A stretch of 64,000 nt of DNA from positions 19,045,072-19,109,071 of the forward strand of contig CM042179.1 in assembly GCA_023376005.1 (NCBI GenBank), in the 5' to 3' direction. Position 1 is the stretch's first letter. Every line of letters begins with the position of its first letter. The position numbers were made by a program, and so were the translations under genes. The notes below the pieces were generated by a model. The model made no database searches. It was not told where the DNA came from and was given only the letters and a program-made list of their open reading frames with translations. This document shows, piece after piece, positions 10,475 through 21,900 of this stretch. This DNA is from Doryteuthis pealeii. Lineage: Eukaryota; Mollusca; Cephalopoda; Myopsida; Loliginidae.

Positions 10475-10709
10475 GTAAGTTCCAGAAGTACAAGAAAGTC
10501 TGATACCTGAACACAGCAGAGATGTACCACAAACTACTTCTCCTGTCATACGCCGTTCTTCACGTATCAAAGACCAACTTACTTAAAAGATTATATTGAA
10601 TAAAATATTATAAAGAGTCCTCCAAATAGTAAGCACTGTTCTTTGATCGGTGATGGAGAATTTCAGGAGACTTATTATTCTACTTTCACTGTTACCCTCT
10701 TATTCTAGT

Positions 10710-10751
<42 letters not shown>

Positions 10752-10832
10752 AATAAAAGCTTGCAGTCTATTGTGTTCATTCGTTTATTAGCTACGTTCT
10801 ACGTATGATAAAGCTAAACTTCTACTCCTAGC

Positions 10833-11156
10833 TTGCTACAGCCTACTGTACCAGAGAATAATACTGTGGAGAGGCAAAAATATTTTGATATTAAACTGTT
10901 TGTGCTTCCTGGTTTGTGTGCTGCTGTCATTATTGGGCAAGATTTTTATGGGGCAACACGAAAGTATCCGTTGTTGATTGATTTATTTATTTTAACGGCA
11001 TGTCAACCCATCCAGGTTATTTTATGCCAAGCGGTAGGTTTTTGGGAATGGTCAAATTTATTGTTATGTCTTTTTAAAGAACTTTTTTTTTATTTTAACA
11101 GTAGGTTGTTTGCAGTTTTTGTTGTTAAGTGGATTAAAAATCACTTTAATGGATAA
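10833..11156 (+). pseudogene. Gypsy protease scrap (copy 2)
   Basis: The frame reads through FVLPGLCAAVIIGQDFYGAT and continues for a further 60 codons with no protein resemblance. Only the first 45 or so residues look like a Gypsy protease. The catalytic DTG is absent. Confidence 0.5.
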
Positions 11157-11159
11157 GTT

Positions 11160-12282
11160 TATTGGGTAAAGTTCAAGTTTATTATATTTTTGGGGATGTA
11201 ATTTTATTCTTTTCAGGAAGGACAAAATGTCATCCATATTGACATATTCAAATATATCTCTAATGTTATGTTGTAAAAACGTCTAATAATAACAAAATCA
11301 CCACATTCTATTGGAATGTGCTTAACAGTATAGAATGTCTGACATCTGGTTGGTTTTCTTATTTGAGTAAAAAGGAGTGTGTAATTTTTGTGTAACCTAT
11401 ATGTAATCGGGATTTAGTGACTTGTTCCTTTTTGGACTTTCTGAAGCCTGGTTTCTATTCTCCTATATTGCGATTTATAGAGAAGGGTTTGTTACTCCAA
11501 TTTTGTTGTCATTTTTTCATATACCATATTGATTTTGGGTTTCAAGTCTGTATATACAGGATTTTGAATCTGCCAGGGGCCATTTTTAGTGTTGATTTGG
11601 CTGATGAGTCAGTTTTGTCATTTCGTCTTATTCCTATTTGGTTTGGAATCCAGCATAGTAGAATTTTTAAAGGTTATACATGGTGTTCAGTCTGTTTAGT
11701 ATTTCATTGATTAAAGGATTATCAATTTTTAAATTTAACTGAGAGCGAATCTGAGAAGATCATAAAACCTTTACTTTTGTCCTCAGAGATAATATTGAGA
11801 GCCTATACTTCTGCACTAAAAATGGAGATTCTTTTGGGAGATCTCTCTGGATAATTTTTTTATTTAGCACAGCTGCACTTGCAGTTTTATCATTATCTTT
11901 GGATCTGTCGGTAAAACGTAGGTATATTGCTCCATGATATTCTTGATAAATAACAGGATAATTGTTCATTTTGGGCAGCTTACTTTGGTCCAGGATCACT
12001 TCCGGTTGTATAAATGTCCAGGGGGTGTATTGGATAAGATAGTATCATGTATATTGTGAGAGGGATTTGGGGTATACTTTGTATCTGTGAGAAATGTAGT
12101 GTGTGAGCCCCCTTAAGTGTGTGCAGACTGTCTACTTTCTCTATTCCTTCACCCGAATCTTTGATAATCTTGGCGAGAATTGCAAACTGATAGCTGTTTA
12201 AATCTAGAAAATGCAGTAATGTCGGAATTTTTCCTCGATCAGAAAAATGCGAACGTAAAAAACAAAATGGCGTCGTTAACAA
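11160..12282 (-). pseudogene. LINE 3' end with RNase H remains (copy 2)
   Basis: Same minus-strand LINE region as in copy 1. Here the linker frame (12282-11980) and the RNase H frame (11999-11760, with NNYPVIYQEYHGAIYLRFTD and KDNDKTASAAVLNKK) are open longer because homopolymers differ. The C-terminal YTVKHIPIEC end is present near 11340-11250. No copy is intact. Confidence 0.65.
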
Positions 12283-12289
12283 AAAAGGG

Positions 12290-13110
12290 GTTGGGTAAAA
12301 ATGAAATTAGGAACGGTCTTGCTTGAGTAGAAAAAGAATTTATTATACAAATAATCTCCACAAAGGAGGCAAAAATGAAATACATAAAATTATAACAAAC
12401 AAACTTGCATATATTTCCCTATGCACGACTAAATAACAATTAGGGTAGGGTAACACAAATACAAAAGAATACTACACAAAAAAGTATATAATAAACAGAA
12501 AGAAAAGACTTACTGTAGAAAGGGCTTAAACAATAAAATAACCTTTAAAAATATACTCTCTCACAGGAGAGGTCCAAAATAATTCACAAAGAGTCCTTTC
12601 AAATGTCTCTGATAAATCATAGCTGAAAGACAAACTTTCAGTAGTTTTACTTGGACTTTTTCGTAAAGTCCAAGGCTCTTCTAAGAAAACATAACCGGCT
12701 CTTCTGCGCTGGCACCTCACTCCTCACCGTCCGTATTTTCTTCAAAGGGATTCTTCCGAGGTTTTGAATAATATGTGAGGACAGCGACCTTTCTCGTCAA
12801 AGGAACTGAAGAACTGGTTTTTCGTCCCTCAAGGGTAAAAAACTTGAACAGGGTATTTCAATAAACCGGCCAATGTCCGTCTCCCAGCCGCTAAGGAATT
12901 TTGCCTCTCAGCGCTACGGTAGCCAGGAAAACAAAAAAAACGCGTAGTCACGTCGCACCTAGCCTCCCATTTCCAAAGGGGGCTTACGGTATCATTGCTG
13001 TCAGCACGACCTGTTCGTTCCGAGGGCGATTTCAAAGAGGAAGAATCTGGGAGCGCACGTGACATTACAGACCCAAAGCTAGGAACAAGTGCCTCTCTCT
13101 ACCATTTGCT
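12290..13110 (-). mobile_element. LTR-like block (copy 2)
   Basis: Near-identical to 9060-9880, with the same AATAAA-like end on the minus strand. See the duplication entries. Confidence 0.4.
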
Positions 13111-13225
13111 TTTGTACAAAAAATACGAAACAAGAGACACTTGAAAGGCTTACAAAAAATAGGTAAACCCATAGAAAACTCTCATATATAAAAAAACTAT
13201 ACAAATATTATTACAAAAAATTTCT

Positions 13226-13546
13226 GACAGTAAGCAAGATAAAGAATTCATTGTTGCTGAAGTAAATAGACTAATTTTCGAAGGGATTGTTGACCCCAGC
13301 ATGTCTCCATGGCGAGTCCAGATCGTAGTAACCACTAATGAACGACATAAAAAGAGAATGATAGTCGTCTATTCTCCGACGGTTAATAGATTCACTATGT
13401 TGGACGCCTACCCTTCACTTAAGATCGAGGAATTTGTAAACAAGGTTGCGCAATACAAGATCTATGGTACCATAGATTTAAATCCCGCTTACAACCAGGT
13501 CCCAATATCCGAAAAAGATAAAAATTTATTCTATATTTTTAAATAA
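13226..13546 (+). pseudogene. Gypsy reverse transcriptase N-terminal scrap (copy 2)
   Basis: Encodes the same residues as 9990-10316 from SMSPWRVQIVV to the stop after LFYIFK. The YxDD half is missing. Confidence 0.8.
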
Positions 13547-13703
13547 ATACACGTACACATTTCTCTTTCCAAAATTAAGGAAAAGAAATTAAATAAACAT
13601 ACAATACCATCCTTTTTCCAAACTTATGGAAAAGTAATTAAATCAAACACACGAACACAAATCCTTTTCCAAAGATTTAAGGAAAAGTGATTAAACCAAT
13701 TGT

Positions 13704-14250
13704 TTACACAAAAATCAAAATCGATTGGCTAGATTTTGTTTATTACTACGTCCGCGCGTTTGCGCCAAAAAATTAATTACTTTTCGATCCTATCTCCTAA
13801 TTATGAATAACGAAGAAGAAATCAACAAACAGAGAATCCATTTCGCTATCAGAGAGGACAGGATTCATTTCGCTAGCAGACGACACAGACTTCACCTCAC
13901 ACTCAAACCGGACACAACCAAAGATAAACAAACACATAGATCTCCTCTCGCTGGCCAAGAAACAGGTGTTCGAACGAACAACTTCGCTCCCTCAACACAA
14001 TTACTACTACTACCAGTATTCTTACCACTTCGTTCTACCTACATCAAAAATCCGTTTCAACAGGTCAGATACACAAACTTATTATAAATAAAAGTAACAC
14101 CAGCGGCAGTACTCCTAGGTTTGACTGGAGTTAACCGCGAATGTGGCAGACTGGTAAGAGTTAAAGAAGTAAACGAACGACAAGATAAGAATAAAAGACT
14201 GTATTAGATAAAAACTTGCAAACTTTAGTCTCGTTTGCGGTCAAGTATAT
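13704..14250 (+). other. Unassigned region with one open frame
   Basis: The frame 13725-14087 contains an inner ATG at 13803 in MNNEEEINKQRIHFAIREDR and a repeated motif RIHFA. No known family was recognised. It could be the start of a decayed gag, since a Gypsy element lies downstream, but there is no zinc knuckle and no membrane segment. Confidence 0.25.
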
Positions 14251-14300
14251 AATATGTATATAATATGTATACAATATGTATATAATAATTATATAAATGT
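14246..14300. repeat. TATAATATGTA short tandem repeats
   Basis: About four copies of an 11-12-bp TATAATATGTA unit with small differences. Confidence 0.7.
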
Positions 14301-14876
14301 CACTTAGCTGTTTATCCTGGGATATGGGGTATTAACGGAGCCCCTTGCTACGGCCTTCTGTTAGTTCGGATATAGATGGACTTCTGTTTGCGTCCGACTC
14401 CAGTTCTGTTGTAGTATAGTAGGAGCGACCTTTGTACGGTCCGATCCCTTTCGTTGCTGGAGCAGAAGAGATGGAATGAGTCTGCACTTTTGGGTTTGGC
14501 GCCAAAGTATGCTGACTCATGATTGGTTGGTTTGAAACAGAGGCTCGCAGACAAGGGACGATAACCCCATACCCAGAATTCTTAATATTATTTCTAATTT
14601 CTGTCCATATCAAAACGAACTTTTCCGAACTTAATATACGAACTTTTTACATTTTACATTACACATATCACCTACACTATTCCTTTCGAACATTTACATA
14701 TTTGTTGATTACTTGCAAATTTATTCTCTGAATAAATTTATTTGTTATATTATAATTGTATGCATTTGTTTTATTATTTCTCCGTGATTTCTGCCTAACT
14801 GTGTCATATATTTTTATTCGTCATTTCTAATATAATTGAACACACATCCCATAATCCTCTACACAATATAAAAAAA
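14301..14876. other. Unassigned region
   Basis: A minus-strand frame (14613-14332) is open but resembles no family I know. The rest is AT-rich. The frame could be part of an unrecognised element, so no gene is claimed. Confidence 0.25.
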
Positions 14877-14971
14877 TCTTCTCTGAACAAGCAAGTAAGT
14901 GTTGTACTACATTTTAATAACACTGTTTTTCACATATTTTTGTATTTGTTAAAAAAAGTATTTTCGTCAAA

Positions 14972-15728
14972 ATGAGCAACATTAGCGAACCGTCAATGTG
15001 TTGGACTTCGGAAAATCTAGTGGAAGAATTCAGATTCTTCAAACAAAGATGCAGACTATTTTTTTTTCTGTTAAAGAAATTCCAGTACACAGACAGGTCG
15101 AACATATACTGTTCTTTTCTGGGGCAGAGGGCCTAAGAAGGTTCAACTCTTGGATATTCACGGACGAAGCCGACGAAAATAATCCACAGATTATTTGGCA
15201 GAAATTCGAAGAACGTTTCGATCCACAGGTGAATTTTTACATACACCGACTAACTTTTCGTCAATATAAACAAAAAGATTTTGAAAAAATTGATGATTTT
15301 TTTTAGCAAGGTGAAGGCTACAGGTGAAAAAGTGCAAGTTCCAAGATACGGAAACTAGATTATTGGAACAAATTTTCTACGGAACCAGGCACACGGGTTT
15401 GAAGAAGATTCTCTTAGAAAAAGATGAGAATATCTCTCTGGAAGAAGCACAAATTATAGGTAGAGCTTACGAAGCTTCAATAGGCCACATGAAGCAAATG
15501 GCGGAAATCCACTGTGGAGAAAGCCAGGAAATCGACTCTGTTAAATACAGCAGTTGTAAGCGGTGCGGTAGCATGCAGTCCCACAAAAAGGAAAATTGTC
15601 CTTCATGGGGTTCGTTTTGTTCAGCCTGTGGACGGAAAAATCACTGGGCTAAATGCTGTGATAACAGACATGAAAATAAAGGAAGACACCCCCAGGCACA
15701 ATTAAAAAAAAAAGGGACCCAAATTTAA
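14972..15728 (+). pseudogene. A1 gag with two zinc knuckles
   Basis: Starts MSNISEPSMCWTSENLVEEF at 14972. The frame shifts at a 9-T run (about 15059-15067) into HRQVEHILFFSGAEGLRR and again around 15296-15340 at T and A runs. The last frame (15324-15728) carries two CCHC knuckles: CKRCGSMQSHKKENC and CSACGRKNHWAKCC. The retroviral-type gag would bind element RNA in particles. A near-identical N-terminus (SEPSMCWTTENLVE) occurs at about 34020-33950 on the minus strand and a related gag at 29230-28600. All breaks coincide with homopolymers, so they may be sequencing error. Confidence 0.8.
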
Positions 15729-15844
15729 GCCTGGGCACAAGGAGACCCCCGGACGTAAGCAGTACAGACACCATTATAAAAAATAATGCGTGCTCCGTAA
15801 ATGCAAACCAAGATAATCAGGAGTTATACGACCAATTTGCACAA

Positions 15845-17760
15845 ATGACTTTTGATTCTATCAAGCGACAAGAAAAAAAAGACACTAGAACTGAGGCCTT
15901 TGCAGAACTGACAATAAAGCTTCCCAACTTACCAGGCACCCACAAACTAAAAGCCAAAGTTGACACAGGAGCTGAAGGAAATACCCTCCCATTACGTGTT
16001 TTCCGCAAGATGTTTCCAAACAAAGTCAGCACTTCTGGACAGCCACTCCCTGGTGCAACACATAAGGAATCAACTGTATTGACTGCATATAATGGATACA
16101 GCATACCTCAACATGGTTCGATTACCATAGAATGTACTTACAAAGGAGAGTCGAAATCACTCAAATTCTTTGTGGTAACATCTGAAGGACCTACTATACT
16201 AGGACTACCCTCACTCAGAGACTTAGAACTGGTTACGATGCACTGTGCTTTCCAAGTAGAAAGTGACCACAAGCCCCTAGAGATGATAAACTTAAGAAAC
16301 CTAATTGCAGCCCCACCTCGACTCCAACGAATGTTACTACGCCTACAAGGGTATGACATGGCTATTGCTTACCGCCCAGGAAAAGAAATGGCATTAGCAG
16401 ATGGTTTTTCCAGACTTCCCAACAATAGAGCGAAAGAAGCTATCGACCTGGACATAAAAGTCGATTTTGTCCAATTTTCAGCTCAGAAGTTGACACAGAT
16501 TCAACTGGCAACCAATGCTGCCCCAATATTGTGCAAACTAAGGGAAATGGTCCTGCACGGTTGGCCTGATACATTCAGGGAAATTGGAAAGAACATGCGA
16601 CCATACTGGCCATACCGGGATGAGCTAGCAATAGAAAATGGGATATTACTCAAGGGTGAACGAATCATCATCCCAAAATCCCTGCCAAAAGAGGTACTGC
16701 ACAAGATCCATTATGGCCATCAGGAAAAATGCAAGTTGCGAGCAAAAAGCTGCGTATTCTGGCACAACATCAACCATGATATTGACAGATTAGTCTAGTT
16801 ATGCGATGACTGCAAGGAACACCAAAAAATGCAAGGTGCTGAGACCCTAATGCCACATGAGATTACAGTCAGACCATAGCAAATAGTAGCCACTGACTTA
16901 TTCCACTTCGAAGGATCAAATTTTATCCTCATTGTGGACTATTACTCCAAATACCCCTTTGTGAGGAAGCTGAATAATTTCTCCAGCCAGGAGGTTATAA
17001 ACACGATGAAGCAAGTGTTTGGAGAGAATGACATTCCAGAGAGAATAATCAATGACAACGGAGCACATTATAGCTCAGCTGCATTTAAACAGTTTGCGAA
17101 AGAATGGGGATTTGAGCATCACACATCATCTCCGAGATACCCACAGTCTAATGGACTTGCGGAACGTTGTGTGCTGTCGATTAAATCCGCCATCAAAAAA
17201 GCCAAGTCAAGCAAACGTGACATCGACATGGTACTGCTATGCCTTAGGACAACTCCGATAGACCACACGATACCCTCACTTGGAGAAATGCTGTTCAACA
17301 GGAAAATAGTAAGTAACATTCCAATGAAATGTACTAACCACAGTGCAAAAAAGCGGAAATATCAGCTCGCTTATACAAGCGACAAGCTGAACAAAAGGCT
17401 TACTATGACCAGCATGCAAAAGACCTACCTGACATCCAAATAGGACAGCATGTTAGGATGTATAACAAGGACACAAATAGATGAAACCCTGCAGTTATCA
17501 CGCAAACATGCACGGAGCCCCATCTGGACAGGTCCTCCGCAGGAATCGAAAACACCTGAGGGGAGACCCATCTACAGCAAATAGGGACCCACCTGAGATT
17601 ATACCATCCAGAGTGGAAACCAACACACCAAAAAAATACCCCATCCCAAACCAGCAATCATCATGTCCCACATGAATCACAGACACAATGCAACACAACA
17701 GAAAAGAAAACAACCAAATCTGGTCGGATAATAAAACCACCAGCAAGGTACTGTGACTAA
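15845..17760 (+). pseudogene. A1 pol: protease fused in frame to RNase H tail and integrase
   Basis: One frame runs from 15845 to 17443 with only two stops (TAG at 16796 and at 16877). It opens with a protease (KVDTGAEGNTLP, GPTILGLPSLRD). At about codon 134 it passes directly into the last part of RNase H (FQVESDHKPLE, MAIAYRPGKEMALADGFSRL), so the reverse transcriptase and the RNase H start are missing without a frame break. Integrase follows: CDDCKEHQ zinc end, ATDLFHF, IINDNGAHYSS and SNGLAERC carry the D, D and E. After a frameshift near 17400 a tail ends in SGRIIKPPARYCD at 17758-17760. Copy A2 on the minus strand retains the missing RT. Confidence 0.8.
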
Positions 17761-17841
17761 AAAAAACCAAAAAAACAAAAAAACAAAACAAAACATTTTT
17801 CTTATTTTTGTGAACTCATCAAAAAAGAAAAATCCCTTCAT

Positions 17842-17882
<41 letters not shown>

Positions 17883-18031
17883 CAAAAAACATTTCTTTTA
17901 ATTTCTAGGTTACTTACACATAAATTTGCAAAAAAAAAAAAATAGAAAATAAACAATGAAAAATCTATGTGATCACAACTGAACAATTATATATATATAT
18001 TTTGATTGATTGTGTTATATGCAAATAAAGT
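17761..18031 (+). other. A1 3' untranslated part with (CA)n
   Basis: Non-coding A-rich DNA with a CA dinucleotide run at about 17845-17878 and poly-A. It ends in AAGT (18028-18031), the sequence duplicated by the B1 insertion. Confidence 0.6.
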
Positions 18032-18144
18032 TATGCAAATTACGCCTACGATATAAAAGGAGCTCATTCATTTGCCAAGGCGGCAGCAAACTAGTCACGT
18101 AGAACGAGGTGTGAGAGTGAAGTTACTGCTACGAGAAGACACAA
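18032..18144 (+). repeat. B1 left terminal repeat with octamer and TATA box
   Basis: Identical over 113 bp to 22002-22114. It carries ATGCAAAT (18033-18040), the POU-factor octamer, and TATAAAAG (18052-18059), so it probably holds the promoter. Transcription would then begin around 18080-18085 (inference). The repeat begins TATG and ends ACAA rather than the usual TG..CA. Confidence 0.8.
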
Positions 18145-18164
18145 GCTATTTCGGCTACTACTCC

Positions 18165-18920
18165 ATGATGAACAGTTTCGATGTGAAATTGATACCCGAG
18201 TTTGATGGATCCCCCACTGGTCCGTCTATTGTTGAATGGTTTGAAAAAGCGGAGCGCGTTTGCAGGCTGTCCAAGATAAAGGTGCCAGCAGAAGTTATCC
18301 CGTTGAGATTGGCGGGAGGTGCTTACACAGTATACCAACAACTCAAGGATGATGCGGACTTAGATGAGATAAAACATGCTCTGTACACAGCATTCGGCAT
18401 GGATGAATCTTTTGCTTGGAAGCAATTCATTGGACGACGACTCAGCCCAGGTGAAACTGTTGACGTGTACCTGGCTGATTTACGGAGGCTGTCGGTAGCA
18501 TTTGGAGGCGTAAGCGACCGAGTACTTGGATGTGCATTCATGGAAGGACTGCCTGAGGACGTCAGCCGGCTCATGCGAGCATCATCAAAACCGGGAGAGA
18601 TGGGTATTGACCAGCAGCTTGCCAGGGCCCGTGCCATTGTAAAGGAGGCTGAACACGCTGTAGCAGCTGCAAGGGTAGAGCAAACGCCATCTAAATCGGA
18701 AGGTGCTGCTGATGATTTCCGTGGTCTAAAGTGCTACAAGTGTGGGGGTCCTAATCACTTCTCCCGGGAGTGCCGGAGTCAGAGTAATGCAGGGGGTACA
18801 AGTCGGAACAAACCGCGTTGCTACCGCTGCAACAAACTGGGGCACATTGCACGCAATTGTCCGGGAAACGGGTCTGGGGACAAGGTACTGTCGCCACCCT
18901 TGTTCCCTTCCAGTCAGTGA
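18165..18920 (+). CDS. B1 gag, CCHC nucleocapsid-like protein
   Basis: The frame is open from 18072, but that ATG lies inside the terminal repeat. I prefer the ATGATG at 18165, giving MMNSFDVKLIPEFDG, just inside the element. The N-terminal part (EWFEKAERVCRL, WKQFIGRRLSPGETVDVYL) is typical of Gypsy-like gag capsid regions. Two CCHC knuckles follow at about residues 190-203 and 219-232: CYKCGGPNHFSREC and CYRCNKLGHIARNC. The stop at 18918-18920 lies just after a -1 frameshift signal (18863-18907), so a minor product would continue into pol. The frame is uninterrupted. Confidence 0.85.
   Translation: MMNSFDVKLIPEFDGSPTGPSIVEWFEKAERVCRLSKIKVPAEVIPLRLAGGAYTVYQQLKDDADLDEIKHALYTAFGMDESFAWKQFIGRRLSPGETVDVYLADLRRLSVAFGGVSDRVLGCAFMEGLPEDVSRLMRASSKPGEMGIDQQLARARAIVKEAEHAVAAARVEQTPSKSEGAADDFRGLKCYKCGGPNHFSRECRSQSNAGGTSRNKPRCYRCNKLGHIARNCPGNGSGDKVLSPPLFPSSQ
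18863..18907 (+). promoter_or_regulatory. -1 ribosomal frameshift signal, gag to pol of B1
   Basis: The heptamer GGGAAAC (18863-18869) is in the X XXY YYZ phase of the gag frame (codons CCG GGA AAC). Six bases later GGGGACAAGG (18876-18885) can pair with CCTTGTTCCC (18898-18907): ten base pairs with one G-U and a 12-base loop. Slipping back one base enters the pol frame, which is already open there. The gag stop follows at 18918. Slippery site, spacer and hairpin all fit the known -1 frameshifting pattern. Confidence 0.8.
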
Positions 18921-21900
18921 ATGCGGCTTTGCCAGTGGTCAGCATACGTGCGGATGGCATACGGTGTTCGGCTCTAGTAGATACGGGATGTTCCCGCACT
19001 ATAATTAGTGCAAATCGCTGTCGGGCCTGGACTAGGGGACATATGGTGATTAGGACAATCGACGGGACGTCCCAGGCGTGCTGTGGAGTTGGAATTGTTG
19101 CGATTCTTACGGAAAAAGGTGACTGTGCTGAGGTTGACGCTCTAGTAGTGCACGACAAGCCTCTTGGATACGATCTGCTACTCGGAATCGACGCTATACG
19201 TGCACTAGGCGGTATGGAGATCGGGCCTACTGGAGAAGTGCGGCTCGGGGATAAACGCGAATCGTGTGCAGCTATCACGATCGATGAACAAGATTTCTTT
19301 GTTGATTTTGACCACAAGAAGAAGGCTTGGACGGCGAGGTGGAAGTGGACAGGGAACGAGGCACCAGATCGACTGCATAACACCATCGCAGAGTATACAG
19401 TGTCCGATAAAAGTAGAGCTGCATATGAGACTGAATTGGGGACATGGATCGCGAATGGCTGGCTGATACCATATCCCCAAAAACGACTGGGCCCCCCTAG
19501 GGGATTAATCCCATTGATGGCCGTCACGCAACCCACCAAGGCTAAGGTACGGCCAGTGATGGATTATAGAGAGGTGAACAGATATGTGGACGCCTTCACC
19601 GCAAACGCGGATGTGTGTGCCGAAAAAATGAGGGAATGGCGACGGCAGGGAGCCAATGTGGCATTGCTTGATTTACGGAAGGCGTATCTTCAAATACGGA
19701 TCGATGAATCGCTGTGGCCATTTCAATCAGTCATCGTCAAAGGAAGGAGATACTGCTTGACGCGTCTTGGGTTTGGCCTTAATGTGGCGGCCCTAATTAT
19801 GAAAGCCATTGTCAAGACAGTGTTGGAGCAAGATGAGCTGATGATGAGAGCTACGTCAGCGTATGTTGACGACATATACGTTAACGAGGACATACTGTCA
19901 GCTGACGAAGTCAAGAGCAGGCTGGAATCCTTCGGTCTGGCTAGCAAGGACCCTGCTCGATTGAAAGATGGAACCCTCGTACTGGGACTTAAGGTCTGGG
20001 GGGAGCACGACACACTGAGATAGAAGCGTGGGAGCGTAATTCCAGAACTCCCTGTTCCACTGACGCGACGCTCAGTATTTTCAACGTGCGGGAAGCTGGT
20101 GGGACATTTTCCTGTTTGCGGGTGGCTCCGTGCAGCCACAGGAACGATAAAGAGATGGGCGAGTATGGTGACACATGGATGGTCAGATGCTGTGAAGGAT
20201 GCCCCTCTCAAGACCATGATGGTTGAAGTACTGACCAGAGTACACCAAGACGACCCCGCCCGAGGGAATTGGTGCGTGGCAGGGAATGAAATAAACGTGT
20301 GGGGTGATGCAAGCTCCCTGGCGATGGGTGTGGTGCTAGAAAGCCGTGGTACTATTTTAGAAGATGCATGCTGGCTTCGACCGACGGACGATGTTCAGCA
20401 TATTAACCTGGCAGAATTGGATGCCATGCTGAAAGGTGTTAACCTCGCATTACAGTGGCAAGCCAAGGTGGTGCACCTGTACACAGATTCGTTGTGTATA
20501 TACCACTGGCTGACGAACACCCTGACAGGTAAAACCAGAGTGAGGACGAAAGTCGCGAGTGAGATGCTCGTGCGCAGACGATTGTCGACGCTCCAGAAAA
20601 TAATTGAGGAGTACGGTCTGGTAGCCGACGTCAAACTGACCACGTCGGAGAGAAATTTGGCTGACAAGTTGACTAGAGTGCCAAAGAGATGGCTTAATAT
20701 GCTGAAGGAAGGAGCAGAACCACCAACGTGCGCCACCCTGATGGGCCAGTTAACCAACGAGGAGATCCGCGCCATACATAAAAAGAGCGGACACCCTGGC
20801 GTTCGGCGCACAACTTACTTCGTCTGAAGAGTGTGTCCCGCAATCACCAAGTCAATGGTCAGGACGGCCATACGAAACTGTGAGGAGTGTTGTACGTTGG
20901 ACCCTGCCCCAATACGGTGGAAGAAGGGTACTGGTGGCGATTGGGCATGGATGTAACCCACTACGACGGCAGTCATTTCCTATCATTGACAGATTGTGGC
21001 CCAACACGTTTCACCGTGTGGCGCCCACTAGTGCGCCAGGATGCATTGTCAGTTATACGACAACTGAAATCTATCTTTTGTGAGCGCGGTGCCCCCGTTG
21101 AGATACTGACAGACAACGCCCCGACTTTCTGCAGTCGAGACTTTCGGGACTTCGCAGCGGAATGGGGAGTGCGAGTGCGGTACAGAGGCGCATACACCCC
21201 GGAGGGTAACGGGATAGCGGAACGGTGTCACCGCACCGTTAAAAGAATAGCAGCCAGGACGCAGTGCTCCATCCAGGAGGCTGTGTACTGGTACAACGTC
21301 ACACCCAGAGACGATATAACAATGTCAACTGCGCCAGCCAACGGTATATACAGTTACGAGCAGCGGATAAAGGGGATAGACAAAGTGTCGGAGATTCCGA
21401 GAGATACGAAGGAACCGTATAAGATAGGTGATCTCGTCTGGGTCAAACCCCCAAACGTACGATGCACCACCAGATTTGGTAGAGGACGAGTTGACGGAAT
21501 GATCAGCTCGCACACCGTCCAGGTCAATGGCGTGCCACGCCATGTGAGGGATCTTCGCCCACGGCGAGAATCTACTGCTTCGGAAGAAAGCCATCAAGAA
21601 ATGTCCTCTAGCAGTGAATCGGAGACACCAATGCTGTACGTGAGGCGGTCAGAAGACTCACTTCCTGGATTAGAAGATGCAGAGACAGACCCAGACGACA
21701 GCAGTGATGACACCGGGAATGACTCTGATCCGCACTATATCGACGCGGAAATGTTGCCACCTGAGGAGCCCCCTCCTCTCCGAAGAAGTACTCGTCGAAG
21801 GCGGTCGCCCCCTCACTGCCATGTGTGTGATCATGAGATCAGGGGGGAGTGTAATGAACAAGCTTACTTACCTCCGGCAAAACGCATCTGCTTAGCTTGT

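Larger units (their letters stand above)
7241..10476. repeat. 3.2-kb tandem duplication, copy 1
   Basis: Copy 1 begins at AAGTTCCAGAAGTACAAG (7241). The same sequence restarts at 10477 and runs to about 13703. Copies align end to end with roughly twenty differences, nearly all one-base changes in homopolymer length. Both outer breakpoints and the junction share CAATTG. Contents in order: Gypsy pol tail, (CTA)n, protease scrap, minus-strand LINE 3' end, LTR-like block, Gypsy RT scrap and a short repeat cluster. Confidence 0.95.
10477..13703. repeat. 3.2-kb tandem duplication, copy 2
   Basis: Second copy of the block starting at 7241. It ends at ATTAAACCAATTGT, after which unique sequence (TTACACAAAAATC) follows. 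One clear substitution is at about 12769 (AATAATATG against AAAAATATG near 9541). The other differences noted are nearly all single-base homopolymer length changes. Confidence 0.95.

Noticed and set aside
18072..18164. ATG at 18072 as the start of B1 gag
   Set aside because: It lies inside the terminal repeat; the ATGATG at 18165 inside the element gives a more typical gag start.
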